Assembly (NCBI GenBank): GCA_000402835.1
Contig: AQRZ01000026.1
Coordinates: forward strand, 1-14,426
Length of the DNA stretch: 14,426 bases
DNA from: Synergistetes bacterium JGI 0000079-D21
GTDB taxonomy: Bacteria; Synergistota; Synergistia; Synergistales; 79-D21
Reading direction: 5' to 3'
Shown here piece by piece: positions 1-6,634 of this stretch; the stretch's first letter is position 1, and every line of letters starts with the position of its first letter. Both the position numbers and the translations under genes were made by a program. Under the pieces are notes generated by a model. That model saw only the letters and a program-made list of their open reading frames with translations. It was not told the DNA's origin and did not search any database.

Positions 1-61
1 CAAGGTACCAAAGGCATCATGACAAATTCATCCATTCTTTGGGGCCATCTCACTAAAAAGG

Positions 62-295
62 CCGATTTTCTGTCCAAAGAATGGGTACCACCTCAAGGTC
101 TACATCAACGGGCTTGAAGGGTTCTGGAGCTTTTCCAAGGAACGTCTGATCAAGCATCATGGTGTTTCCAGGACCTGGTTTCCGTTTTATCTCAAGGAAC
201 TGGAATTCCGATACAACAATCGAAGGACGGATATCTTCCCTGTTCTCGGTCAGTATGTCTGTGACTTTGTACCCTTTGTGCCAAATAGGGACTAA
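62..295 (+). pseudogene. IS1595-family (ISXO2-like) transposase, C-terminal remnant
   Basis: The frame ending at the TAA of 293-295 reads through a segment containing INGLEGFWSFSKERLIKHHG and then FPFYLKELEFRYNNR. This is the usual C-terminal part of IS1595-family DDE transposases: a conserved N and E with FW, then the FxxxLKExEFRxN block. The frame is closed by TGA at 20-22, and bases 1-61 give no convincing transposase sequence in any frame, so the N-terminal two-thirds are missing from the window or frameshifted. The stop is followed after only nine bases by the end of an unrelated minus-strand gene, and no terminal inverted repeat is visible, so the right end of the element also seems lost. 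Family assignment is from motif recognition; the element is almost certainly inactive. Confidence 0.75.
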
Positions 296-304
296 TCACC
301 TTTT

Positions 305-726
305 TCAATCCTCATATCTCTCAATCCAGCCATTGCTCACGTCTTCCCAATATCGTTTATACCTGTCTTGCTCTATTAATAGACGCTCTAGGTCTTCTTC
401 GTAACTCACAACTTTTTTGTATTTGTTCCCATGTAAAGCTACTCTCAAGTTCTCATCGGTCTTAAAAATCTCTCTTAGTTGCTTTGTATCCCTTCCTTTA
501 ATTTGCATTTCTTCACTAACTTTTTTCTCAGGATTTATCATTACTTGATTGTTGCTATGCTTTTTTCGCTTCGCATATTTATTTAGCTCTTGCCAATATT
601 CTTCTTTTTTTATTTAAAAAATACTTTTTATCGTTTCTTGCATTATCTTTTGTCTTTTTTTGCATCACCGTAGACTCTTGGGAAATCCACTAAAATCATT
701 TCTCTTAATTCTGAGAGATCTTCCAT
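305..726 (-). pseudogene. small unknown gene, out of frame at two A7 tracts
   Basis: On the minus strand an ATG at 724-726 has GAGGGG ten bases upstream and opens a frame reading MEDLSELREMILVDFPRVYG. It then runs into a seven-A tract (655-661 as Ts on the plus strand) and soon a stop. Dropping one A there continues into NARNDKKYFLNKK up to a second A7 tract (605-611). Dropping one A there joins the long downstream frame, which ends with ERYED at TGA 305-307. The repaired product would be 139 aa, charged and helical-looking, rich in K and E. Unrepaired, only the last 78 codons are open, from an ATG at 539-541. I do not recognise a family. It lies 55 bases downstream of the coiled-coil gene on the same strand, so the two are probably one transcript. 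The breaks could be mutations, slippage-based phase variation or homopolymer sequencing errors. Confidence 0.55.
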
Positions 727-781
727 CTTATTTATTCCCCTCGCAAGCGGAAATAGGTCGAATTAAAAAATATTTGATTTT

Positions 782-1975
782 TTATCCTTTATAATTACGG
801 AGAAAAGAGATGTCTTTTTTTTGATCTTTCTTCAATCCGACATACACGTGCCATTGCTGATCTATTTTTTTATAGTAGAGACGCCAACTGTAGATCAGAT
901 GCTCTTCCCACCAATCGTCTACAGCTTCTAGCTTGGTTCCCTTCCATACGGTATCAAAGTCTTTAAGCCTATTAGCAAAAGATTCAACATCTAGATCTTC
1001 CTCAAAATATTCAAACACCTGTTTTTCATTTATTATTTTTTTGTTTGGGAGAATCGTTCCAAATACCACTGATAGGATTTCGTATTTTATTTTTCTGTTT
1101 GATCTTTTTACATTTAACGAAACGGCTTGGTCGTTATTTCTATTAAGGATTGTGTTCCTCTGATTCTCTATTTCATCTCGTAAAGATTCTTTTTCAAATT
1201 CAAGCCGTTGTATTTCTTTTTGATGCTCTTCATAAAATTCATTAAAAGTTTTATTATAATATTCTTCTAGTTCCTCTTTTTCTTTTTTATAATTCTCTAT
1301 AATTTGTTTATTTTTATATATTTCTGCCAGCAAAAAAGTCACTCTAGTCTTATCCCATCTAGCATCTTCGTCATCGGTCGATTTTTTTAAAATCGCCTCC
1401 GTTTTCTGTTTATAGATCTCGTTTTCCTTTAATAGAGACTCGTATTTAAGCCTTTGTTCTATTATCTGGGCATCTTTGATTTTAATTTTTTTCTGAATGC
1501 TGAAAAGCTCCGACTGCGTTGTTTGAAAGTCTTTTTTTAATTTTTCGTATCTCTCGTCAGACTGCAATGTTTTTTGGCTTAAAATAGCTATTCTCTCATT
1601 AAGATGTTCTATTGTTTCGTCTTTTTTGTCTTTTACCGGCAGTTCAACGGGAAGGAGGTTTTTGTTTATTAATATAAAACTGACTTTTTCTGAAGGAGCC
1701 TCGTCTTTTTTGAGTCGAATAAACCAATCGTAAACCTTCCCGTCGCTTGCTGGTTGGAAAGATTTTCCTTTGTGGTAAACGAAAACGCCGCTATCCTTTA
1801 ATGTCCGTACAGTCAGATCAAACAGCTCTTTCGAGCCGTCGAAGACCAGGTATGAGTAGAACTCTCTTTCATCGTAAAACCATTTTTCTAGGATATTCGC
1901 CAATTGCAGGACCTCCTCGATCAGGTGGAGACTGTCATGCAAAGCGCCTCGACATCTATATGAGAAAGCATCCAC
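782..1975 (-). CDS. coiled-coil protein of unknown function
   Basis: A 397-codon frame from a GTG at 1975, or 373 codons from a TTG at 1903. The TTG is preceded by GAGGAGG with eight bases of spacing, while the GTG has no ribosome site, so TTG 1903 is the more likely start; the frame stays open upstream to a TAG near 2016. Three parts can be seen. The N-terminal domain (to about residue 115) has alternating hydrophobic and charged stretches (EFYSYLVFDGSKELFDL). A long K/E/Q-rich coiled coil covers about residues 120-285. The C-terminal globular domain (about 290-397) is rich in aromatics (VDDWWEEHLIYSWRLYYKK). There is no signal peptide, membrane segment or catalytic motif. Base composition is extreme (bases 1201-1260 count 14 G+C of 60) against a GC-rich operon next door, so it was acquired separately. 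I do not recognise the family. Position beside a defence operon makes a defence role possible, but that is inference. Confidence 0.8.
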   Translation of the reverse strand: MDAFSYRCRGALHDSLHLIEEVLQLANILEKWFYDEREFYSYLVFDGSKELFDLTVRTLKDSGVFVYHKGKSFQPASDGKVYDWFIRLKKDEAPSEKVSFILINKNLLPVELPVKDKKDETIEHLNERIAILSQKTLQSDERYEKLKKDFQTTQSELFSIQKKIKIKDAQIIEQRLKYESLLKENEIYKQKTEAILKKSTDDEDARWDKTRVTFLLAEIYKNKQIIENYKKEKEELEEYYNKTFNEFYEEHQKEIQRLEFEKESLRDEIENQRNTILNRNNDQAVSLNVKRSNRKIKYEILSVVFGTILPNKKIINEKQVFEYFEEDLDVESFANRLKDFDTVWKGTKLEAVDDWWEEHLIYSWRLYYKKIDQQWHVYVGLKKDQKKDISFLRNYKG

Positions 1976-1988
1976 GATATTTAATAAA

Positions 1989-2017
1989 ATGAAACACCAA
2001 TGTAAAGAAATTGTCTA
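1989..2017 (-). promoter_or_regulatory. candidate sigma70-type promoter for the minus-strand unit
   Basis: Read on the minus strand, TAGACA (2012-2017; five of six to TTGACA) and TTTCAT (1989-1994; four of six to TATAAT) are separated by exactly 17 bases. Transcription would begin near 1982. That would make the GTG at 1975 nearly leaderless and give the TTG at 1903 a leader of about 80 bases containing its GAGGAGG site. The surrounding DNA is AT-rich, so chance matches are likely. Confidence 0.25.
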
Positions 2018-2265
2018 TAAGGAAATCCCCTACCCCGATAAGGCAATACAAAAACGAAAAGAGCGGTCGAGCGCACCGAGGTGAGAGTCTAAGGAGGAGG
2101 GCGGTTCAGACCTACGCCAACGTGGGTAGTCGCTACGAAGACTTTTCCTACGAATATGACGTTTCCTCTCCAGACAGAGCACCCCCTTGAAACGAAGAAC
2201 CTCATTTTCTTTCACCGACTTATCCTGTCGCTTGTTGCAACCAATATCCTTAGGGGTGCTCTTCC

Positions 2266-2294
2266 TTGAAAGCACTCGTTAATGACGCTAAACT
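2266..2294 (+). promoter_or_regulatory. candidate sigma70-type promoter of the five-gene operon
   Basis: TTGAAA at 2266-2271 (five of six to TTGACA) and TAAACT at 2289-2294 (four of six to TATAAT) are spaced by 17 bases, about 100 bases ahead of the first start codon at 2397. It is the best promoter-like pair I found in the 421-base divergent spacer. I see no clear operator palindrome beside it. The leader it would produce (about 2301-2396) is long enough to hold regulatory structure, but I recognise none. Confidence 0.35.
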
Positions 2295-2396
2295 AGGCTT
2301 GGCCATGTATGCATGTTTATTTCGAAACCTCAAGTCTCTGTGAAGAATGTGCTGGATATTCACGACAAGTTTAATCTCTCTTCAGGAGGTATAACC

Positions 2397-2747
2397 ATGC
2401 TGGCGGAAAGTAGACCTTGGCAACCGGACGTTAAGGGAGCTTTGTTTGATCGTGAGAAGGCACTTGCAAATGGTTGGGTTGAACAGGGAGGCGCTACTCC
2501 CCTGGTAGGTATCCCGAAAACTCGTGGCGTTTGGGCCAAGGAAATCTACCCCGTTCACAGATGCGACTTTCAAACGATCGTGATTTTCCTCATGATCAAA
2601 GTGAATGCCAAAAATCAGATTACCAAGACCGAGGCTCGTGTTTCGACCGTTTCGATGATGGGAAAGGTGGAAAAGCTGTTCACAGAATTGTTTGCACCCG
2701 ATGAGGAGCGGGCGAACGAGGAGCTTCAAGCCGTACTCCAAAAGTAA
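2397..2747 (+). CDS. 116-aa protein of unknown function, first gene of the operon
   Basis: The start is set by AGGAGGT at 2384-2390, six bases before ATG 2397. An in-frame ATG at 2313 would add 28 residues but has no ribosome site and an uncharacteristic sequence. The product starts MLAESRPWQPDVKGALFDRE and has a middle section with several aromatic and hydrophobic residues (CDFQTIVIFLMIKV). It ends in an acidic amphipathic helix (GKVEKLFTELFAPDEERANE). No signal peptide, nucleotide-binding motif or metal site is visible; the hydrophobic stretch is too short and charged to be a confident membrane span. The stop is 24 bases before the ATPase start, which has its own ribosome site, so the genes are almost certainly co-transcribed. 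I do not recognise a family. It may be a small accessory subunit or regulator of the defence genes; that is inference from position only. Confidence 0.7.
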   Translation: MLAESRPWQPDVKGALFDREKALANGWVEQGGATPLVGIPKTRGVWAKEIYPVHRCDFQTIVIFLMIKVNAKNQITKTEARVSTVSMMGKVEKLFTELFAPDEERANEELQAVLQK

Positions 2748-2771
2748 TTTCACAAACGGGGAGGACTTGCC

Positions 2772-5700
2772 GTGGGCGTGCTGAAATCGTGTCAACCTAG
2801 AAAGGACCTTCTATCTGGCTCCATCAACATGGAAATCTTCACGGCCTCTTTGAGTCAGGTTGCGAATTTTTACAAAGGCCAGAAATCGGGGCACCCTCTC
2901 TACACCGACGCGGCCGCATTTTTCTCAGAAGGGACCCATTTCACCGAAGACATGAAGATGATTCTTCGGGATGTCGTTTTCCGTCTCAGCGGAGACACCA
3001 CCGCCTCGGCCCTGAAGCGCCTTGAAACCGGGTTCGGCGGAGGCAAGACTCACACCCTCATCGCCTGCCTTCACCTGGCGAAAAAGGGAAAGGATCTAGC
3101 CCCCTATGTCTCCGAATTCATCGAGAAAGAGCTCCTTCCGGACCCCGGAACGGTCGACGTCGTCGCCATTGCCGGGGATACCATCCCCGTCAAGGAATCG
3201 CGGGGTGCCGAGTTGAAACCTTATCCCCTGTGGGCGGAGATCGCCCGCCAACTGGGCGGAACCGAACTCTGCAGCGAAGTGGCCTCCTATCTGGATCGCC
3301 TCGACTCCCCCGACGAAGCCTTTTTCGAAAGCCTCTTCGCCGGCCGCAAAGTCCTAATCCTAATTGATGAGTTGGCACACTACGCCGCCCGGTGGGCCGT
3401 CGCCTACCCCCGGGCCAAGACCATGCTTGCGACGTTCTTCATGTCACTCCTGGGTTATGCTTCCCAACATCCCGGCATCGCCATCGTCGTCACCTTGGCT
3501 GGGCTTCACGATGCCTTTTCCGCACAGACAGCGGAGCTTTCCAAAACCCTTTCGGACCTCTCCAGCCAACCCGTGGACCCAGACCAGGCACTGACCCTTC
3601 AGCAGGACGCCGCGAGAGAACTGACCACCGTTTTGGCGAGAACAGAAACCGTCGTGGTACCCGTCAAGGCAAAGGACCTCTCCGCCGTTCTCGGTAAACG
3701 GCTTTTTGAACAGATCGACCGGGAAGAAGCCCGCCGCACCGTGGAAGAATACAGACAGCTCTACGAGAGGAACCCATCCCTTCTGCCGGGAAGCCTTCAG
3801 ATGGAGCCCTTCCTCGAGGAGATGCGCGCCGCTTACCCGTTCCATCCCGCCTTGTTGGACCTGTTGAACAAGAAGCTCTCCACCGTCCCGACCTTCCAGA
3901 AAACCCGTGGCGTCCTGCGCATCCTCGCTCTCGCGGTGCGGTCCCTTTGGAAATCGGGAAACGATGTGCCGATGATTCATCCCGGCCACCTGGACTTCAT
4001 GGATTCCCGGACCGTGGACGAGCTTTTGGGCCGCACGAACAACACCTCCATGATCCCGGTGCTCAATGCGGACATTGGGACCACGGATACCACAGGGCTC
4101 CAGGGTGGGCGCTCCAATGCCGAACGGGCCGACCAGGAAAACCCTCACCCGGACAAAATCCCTTACCATGTCCAGACTTGGAAAACCATCTTCCTGAACA
4201 GCCTCGCAGGCCAGGCGGAGGGATTGGCGAGCCCCGTCTTCGGGATCAACGAATCCGATGCCCTGCTCTCCGTGGCCCAGCCGGGGCTTACGCCCGCCCA
4301 GGCAAAGCAGGCCCTGGAGGACATCAAAACGAAAGCGTTCTATCTCAGGGAAAAGAACGGGCTCTACTACGCCGTTTCGGAGCCGAACGTCAACCTGGCC
4401 CTTTCAAGGATCCGCGATGCAGTCACCGAAGAGCAGATCTTGACCGAGTTGGAGTCGAAAGCCCGAAACCTGTTTGGAAAGAACCGGCAGGGGTTTTTGG
4501 TCAAACCGGATGTCATTGGTCCTCAGGACCTTCCCGACAAACTGGAGCGTCCTCTGCTGGGAGTCCTCTCCATCCGGCTTACCGAGGTGGATCCTGCCGC
4601 CTTCATCACCACCGTGGGCAAGGGAATTCCTCGCCTTTACCAGAACAGCGTCTTCCTGTTCATCCCGGAAACGGTCCGCATCCTTCGTTCCGGCGAGGAG
4701 GGGCGTCTCATCCCGGAAGGGGAGGAACAGCGGGAAAGGGCCAAGCTCGAGCTTTACGCCCTTGCTCGAAATGTCCTTGCGGCCAAAATCCTGAAGGATA
4801 CCCCCCAGAACTTCGGCATTTCTGCCTCTCAGGTGAAGGAAATCGATTTCCCCAGGCTGGATAACGACCTGGAAAGGCGGGTGAGCCTTGTCTACCGTTT
4901 CCTCGCCTATCCGGTTAAGGGTGGGATCTTCGCCCTCAAGGAAATCCGAACGGCCGGAGGCGAGGGAGGCGATGCGCAGTTTGAGCAGATCCGCACCGTT
5001 TTGAAAGAGAATGGGGAGATCATCCCCTCTGGTCCCGTCACGAAAGAAATTCTTCTTGGGCTCAAGACCCTCTTCTTCGAAGAAAAAGATTACATTTCCC
5101 TGGACCGTATCCGAGAGAAGTTCCACGTGAACCGGGGCTGGCCCGTCCTGGAAGAACAGGAGTTTCTGTCGACCATCGCTCGCGAGGGCGTGAAGAAGGG
5201 GTTTTGGTGCCTGGCCGGAAAGATCGACGAAAAAACTGGGAAACCGGAAAAATTCTACGACGCCGAAAAATCGGATATCCCTCTTCACGAAGAGTTGAGC
5301 CCGGACGACGTCCTGATCACGATTCCGGGTGCAAAGCAGCGGGGGTGGGGAACCCAGTCGGGCCCTACGAAAGAGGAGATCCGCCGCCTGGTGGAGTCGG
5401 CCACGGAGGAGAAGAAGGGCCTAAGGGTGGCCCAGGTCCACGAGCACGTCAAGGGCCTCCGCGACGACGCCGCGGAGGAGATCATCAACGAGACCCTGGT
5501 GGACTTCGCCCGGAAAGAGCAGCTTCTCGCCTACGAGGGAGACCCCGAACAAGCCGAGAAACCGGCGAAACTGGTCTCCGGCATCGAGGCCATCCGGATG
5601 ACGCCAACACCGGAATTGGTCGTTATCACCCGGGGTGAAGCGGTCCGGAGGGGCTGGCTCGCAGAAAAGCCCAATGTCCTGAAGGTTTCCGGTTCCGAAG

Positions 5701-6002
5701 GGGTAACGGTCTTCTCGTCCGGTTTATTGAGAAAACTGGGTAGTCTTTATACCCGGGGGGCGAAGAGCTGCTTCCATCGGTTCGATGTGACCGAATTCGA
5801 CCTCCCGACGGGAGGGCGTTTCTCCCTCACGCTGCGGGATGTCGGCCCCGAAGGCATGAAGCAGTTGGGAGAGCTGTTCGAGATCCTGGGTGATAAACTG
5901 GCGCCTTCTTCGGAGAGCGAACTCATTTTGGAGATCAAGAACCCCGACGAAACCTGTCCGTTGGTCAAGGAGATTCAGCAATTGTTGAAAGGAAAGGAAT
6001 GA
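2772..6002 (+). CDS. DUF499-family P-loop ATPase (anti-phage-associated)
   Basis: 1076 aa from a GTG with GGGGAGG about eight bases upstream. The N-terminus (VLKSCQPRKDLLSGSINMEIF, quoted in part) matches the typical opening of DUF499 proteins (K-x-C-x-P-R followed by an EIFAxxL-like segment), which supports this GTG over the internal ATG 20 codons later. A P-loop GFGGGKTH lies at residues 87-94 and a Walker B strand VLILIDELAHY at 194-204, followed by a VVTLAG strand near 240. The family-typical block with YPFHPALLDLL and RGVLRIL lies around 355-395. The rest (about 430-1076) is mixed alpha/beta without a motif I can name. Length is normal for DUF499. The family is found with DUF1156 methylases and helicases in defence islands, and its biochemical role is, to my knowledge, not settled; a motor or switch coupling ATP use to DNA sensing is inferred. 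The stop TGA lies four bases before the next gene. Confidence 0.9.
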   Translation: MGVLKSCQPRKDLLSGSINMEIFTASLSQVANFYKGQKSGHPLYTDAAAFFSEGTHFTEDMKMILRDVVFRLSGDTTASALKRLETGFGGGKTHTLIACLHLAKKGKDLAPYVSEFIEKELLPDPGTVDVVAIAGDTIPVKESRGAELKPYPLWAEIARQLGGTELCSEVASYLDRLDSPDEAFFESLFAGRKVLILIDELAHYAARWAVAYPRAKTMLATFFMSLLGYASQHPGIAIVVTLAGLHDAFSAQTAELSKTLSDLSSQPVDPDQALTLQQDAARELTTVLARTETVVVPVKAKDLSAVLGKRLFEQIDREEARRTVEEYRQLYERNPSLLPGSLQMEPFLEEMRAAYPFHPALLDLLNKKLSTVPTFQKTRGVLRILALAVRSLWKSGNDVPMIHPGHLDFMDSRTVDELLGRTNNTSMIPVLNADIGTTDTTGLQGGRSNAERADQENPHPDKIPYHVQTWKTIFLNSLAGQAEGLASPVFGINESDALLSVAQPGLTPAQAKQALEDIKTKAFYLREKNGLYYAVSEPNVNLALSRIRDAVTEEQILTELESKARNLFGKNRQGFLVKPDVIGPQDLPDKLERPLLGVLSIRLTEVDPAAFITTVGKGIPRLYQNSVFLFIPETVRILRSGEEGRLIPEGEEQRERAKLELYALARNVLAAKILKDTPQNFGISASQVKEIDFPRLDNDLERRVSLVYRFLAYPVKGGIFALKEIRTAGGEGGDAQFEQIRTVLKENGEIIPSGPVTKEILLGLKTLFFEEKDYISLDRIREKFHVNRGWPVLEEQEFLSTIAREGVKKGFWCLAGKIDEKTGKPEKFYDAEKSDIPLHEELSPDDVLITIPGAKQRGWGTQSGPTKEEIRRLVESATEEKKGLRVAQVHEHVKGLRDDAAEEIINETLVDFARKEQLLAYEGDPEQAEKPAKLVSGIEAIRMTPTPELVVITRGEAVRRGWLAEKPNVLKVSGSEGVTVFSSGLLRKLGSLYTRGAKSCFHRFDVTEFDLPTGGRFSLTLRDVGPEGMKQLGELFEILGDKLAPSSESELILEIKNPDETCPLVKEIQQLLKGKE

Positions 6003-6006
6003 CCCC

Positions 6007-6615
6007 ATGGAAAAGATCGTCCGCTCCTCCGGCTTGGCTTTGGAACAGCATTTCGACATCTACATCAAGCCCGCGCTAAAAGTTGCCGGGTGGACCCTGC
6101 GCGTGACGGACCACTCGGACAAACCCAGCCCGGTCCTCATCGTGAAAGAACATCTCCGCATTCCCGGCGAAAAGACCCCTTCGGGCAAGGATAAAACGAC
6201 CATCCTGGATCGCGGGACCCTGTTCGGCGATGCCCTGGTCCGCCTTTTGCCCATCGTCCGAAAGATCCTCTCGGGGATCCGCAACGAGCAGGGCATTCCC
6301 CTGGAGGCTCAGCGCTACATCGAAGGACTCCCCGTCACTTACCGGGGGAACCTCCCCTTGGACGAAGAGGCCGGTTTCAAATTCGCCCTCATTTTCAAGC
6401 TTCAGGAGAGGTTGAAGGAACTGGACCGGGTGGAACTGATGGCCCGCCGCGTGGAGAAGTTCTCCCGGGAGGAAGCCGCCTACTGGTATTCCCGGATCTC
6501 GGATTTCAGTATCGAAGCCAACCGCTGGGCCCAGGCGGGCCTCCGGATCATGCTGGCCGGCCAGCCCCACGATCCGGCCATTCAGACGATGCTCGAGAAA
6601 CTTCGCCGAAACTGA
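6007..6615 (+). CDS. 202-aa protein of unknown function between ATPase and methylase
   Basis: ATG 6007 follows the ATPase stop by four bases and is served by the AAAGGAAAGGAA tract in the end of that gene, so translation is probably coupled. The protein is soluble-looking and charged. An N-terminal part (SSGLALEQHFDIYIKPALKV) leads into beta-like segments with VLIVKEHLRIPGEKTPSGKD, and a helical C-terminal half contains LIFKLQERLKEL and REEAAYWYSRISDFS. I see no catalytic motif, zinc site or membrane segment. Small companion proteins of about this size (for example DUF3780) are reported in DUF499/DUF1156 loci, but I cannot confirm that this protein belongs to that family. The tight packing with genes of one system makes a structural or adaptor subunit the most likely role. 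Its composition matches the GC-rich neighbours. Confidence 0.85.
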   Translation: MEKIVRSSGLALEQHFDIYIKPALKVAGWTLRVTDHSDKPSPVLIVKEHLRIPGEKTPSGKDKTTILDRGTLFGDALVRLLPIVRKILSGIRNEQGIPLEAQRYIEGLPVTYRGNLPLDEEAGFKFALIFKLQERLKELDRVELMARRVEKFSREEAAYWYSRISDFSIEANRWAQAGLRIMLAGQPHDPAIQTMLEKLRRN

Positions 6616-6634
6616 AGGAGATGACAAGAAAGCC

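Larger units (their letters stand above)
1976..2396. other. divergent intergenic spacer, no gene recognised
   Basis: These 421 bases separate the AT-rich minus-strand unit from the plus-strand operon. Apart from one candidate promoter per strand I see nothing definite: no tRNA, no CRISPR-like repeats, no strong hairpin. Two short frames exist, one plus-strand from ATG 1989 (31 codons) and one minus-strand (2030-2275, 81 codons). Their Arg/Ser/Pro-rich or otherwise unremarkable products and lack of ribosome sites argue against coding. Composition here is intermediate between the two flanks, so an insertion or recombination junction probably lies inside it. Confidence 0.5.

Noticed and set aside
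1989..2084. Short plus-strand frame from ATG 1989
   Set aside because: Only 31 codons, no ribosome site, and it overlaps the candidate minus-strand promoter.
2030..2275. Minus-strand 81-codon frame in the divergent spacer
   Set aside because: Arg/Ser-rich product without a ribosome site or recognisable similarity.
2313..2396. N-terminal extension of the first operon gene from ATG 2313
   Set aside because: No ribosome site at 2313, whereas AGGAGGT sits six bases before ATG 2397.
1976..2396. CRISPR array, tRNA gene or att repeat in the spacer
   Set aside because: No regularly spaced repeats, no cloverleaf sequence and no direct repeat pair that I could find by eye.
3947..4864. Plus-strand frame of 305 codons overlapping the ATPase gene
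   Set aside because: Gly/Pro/Arg-rich composition typical of an out-of-frame reading of GC-rich DNA; the DUF499 frame is the genuine one.
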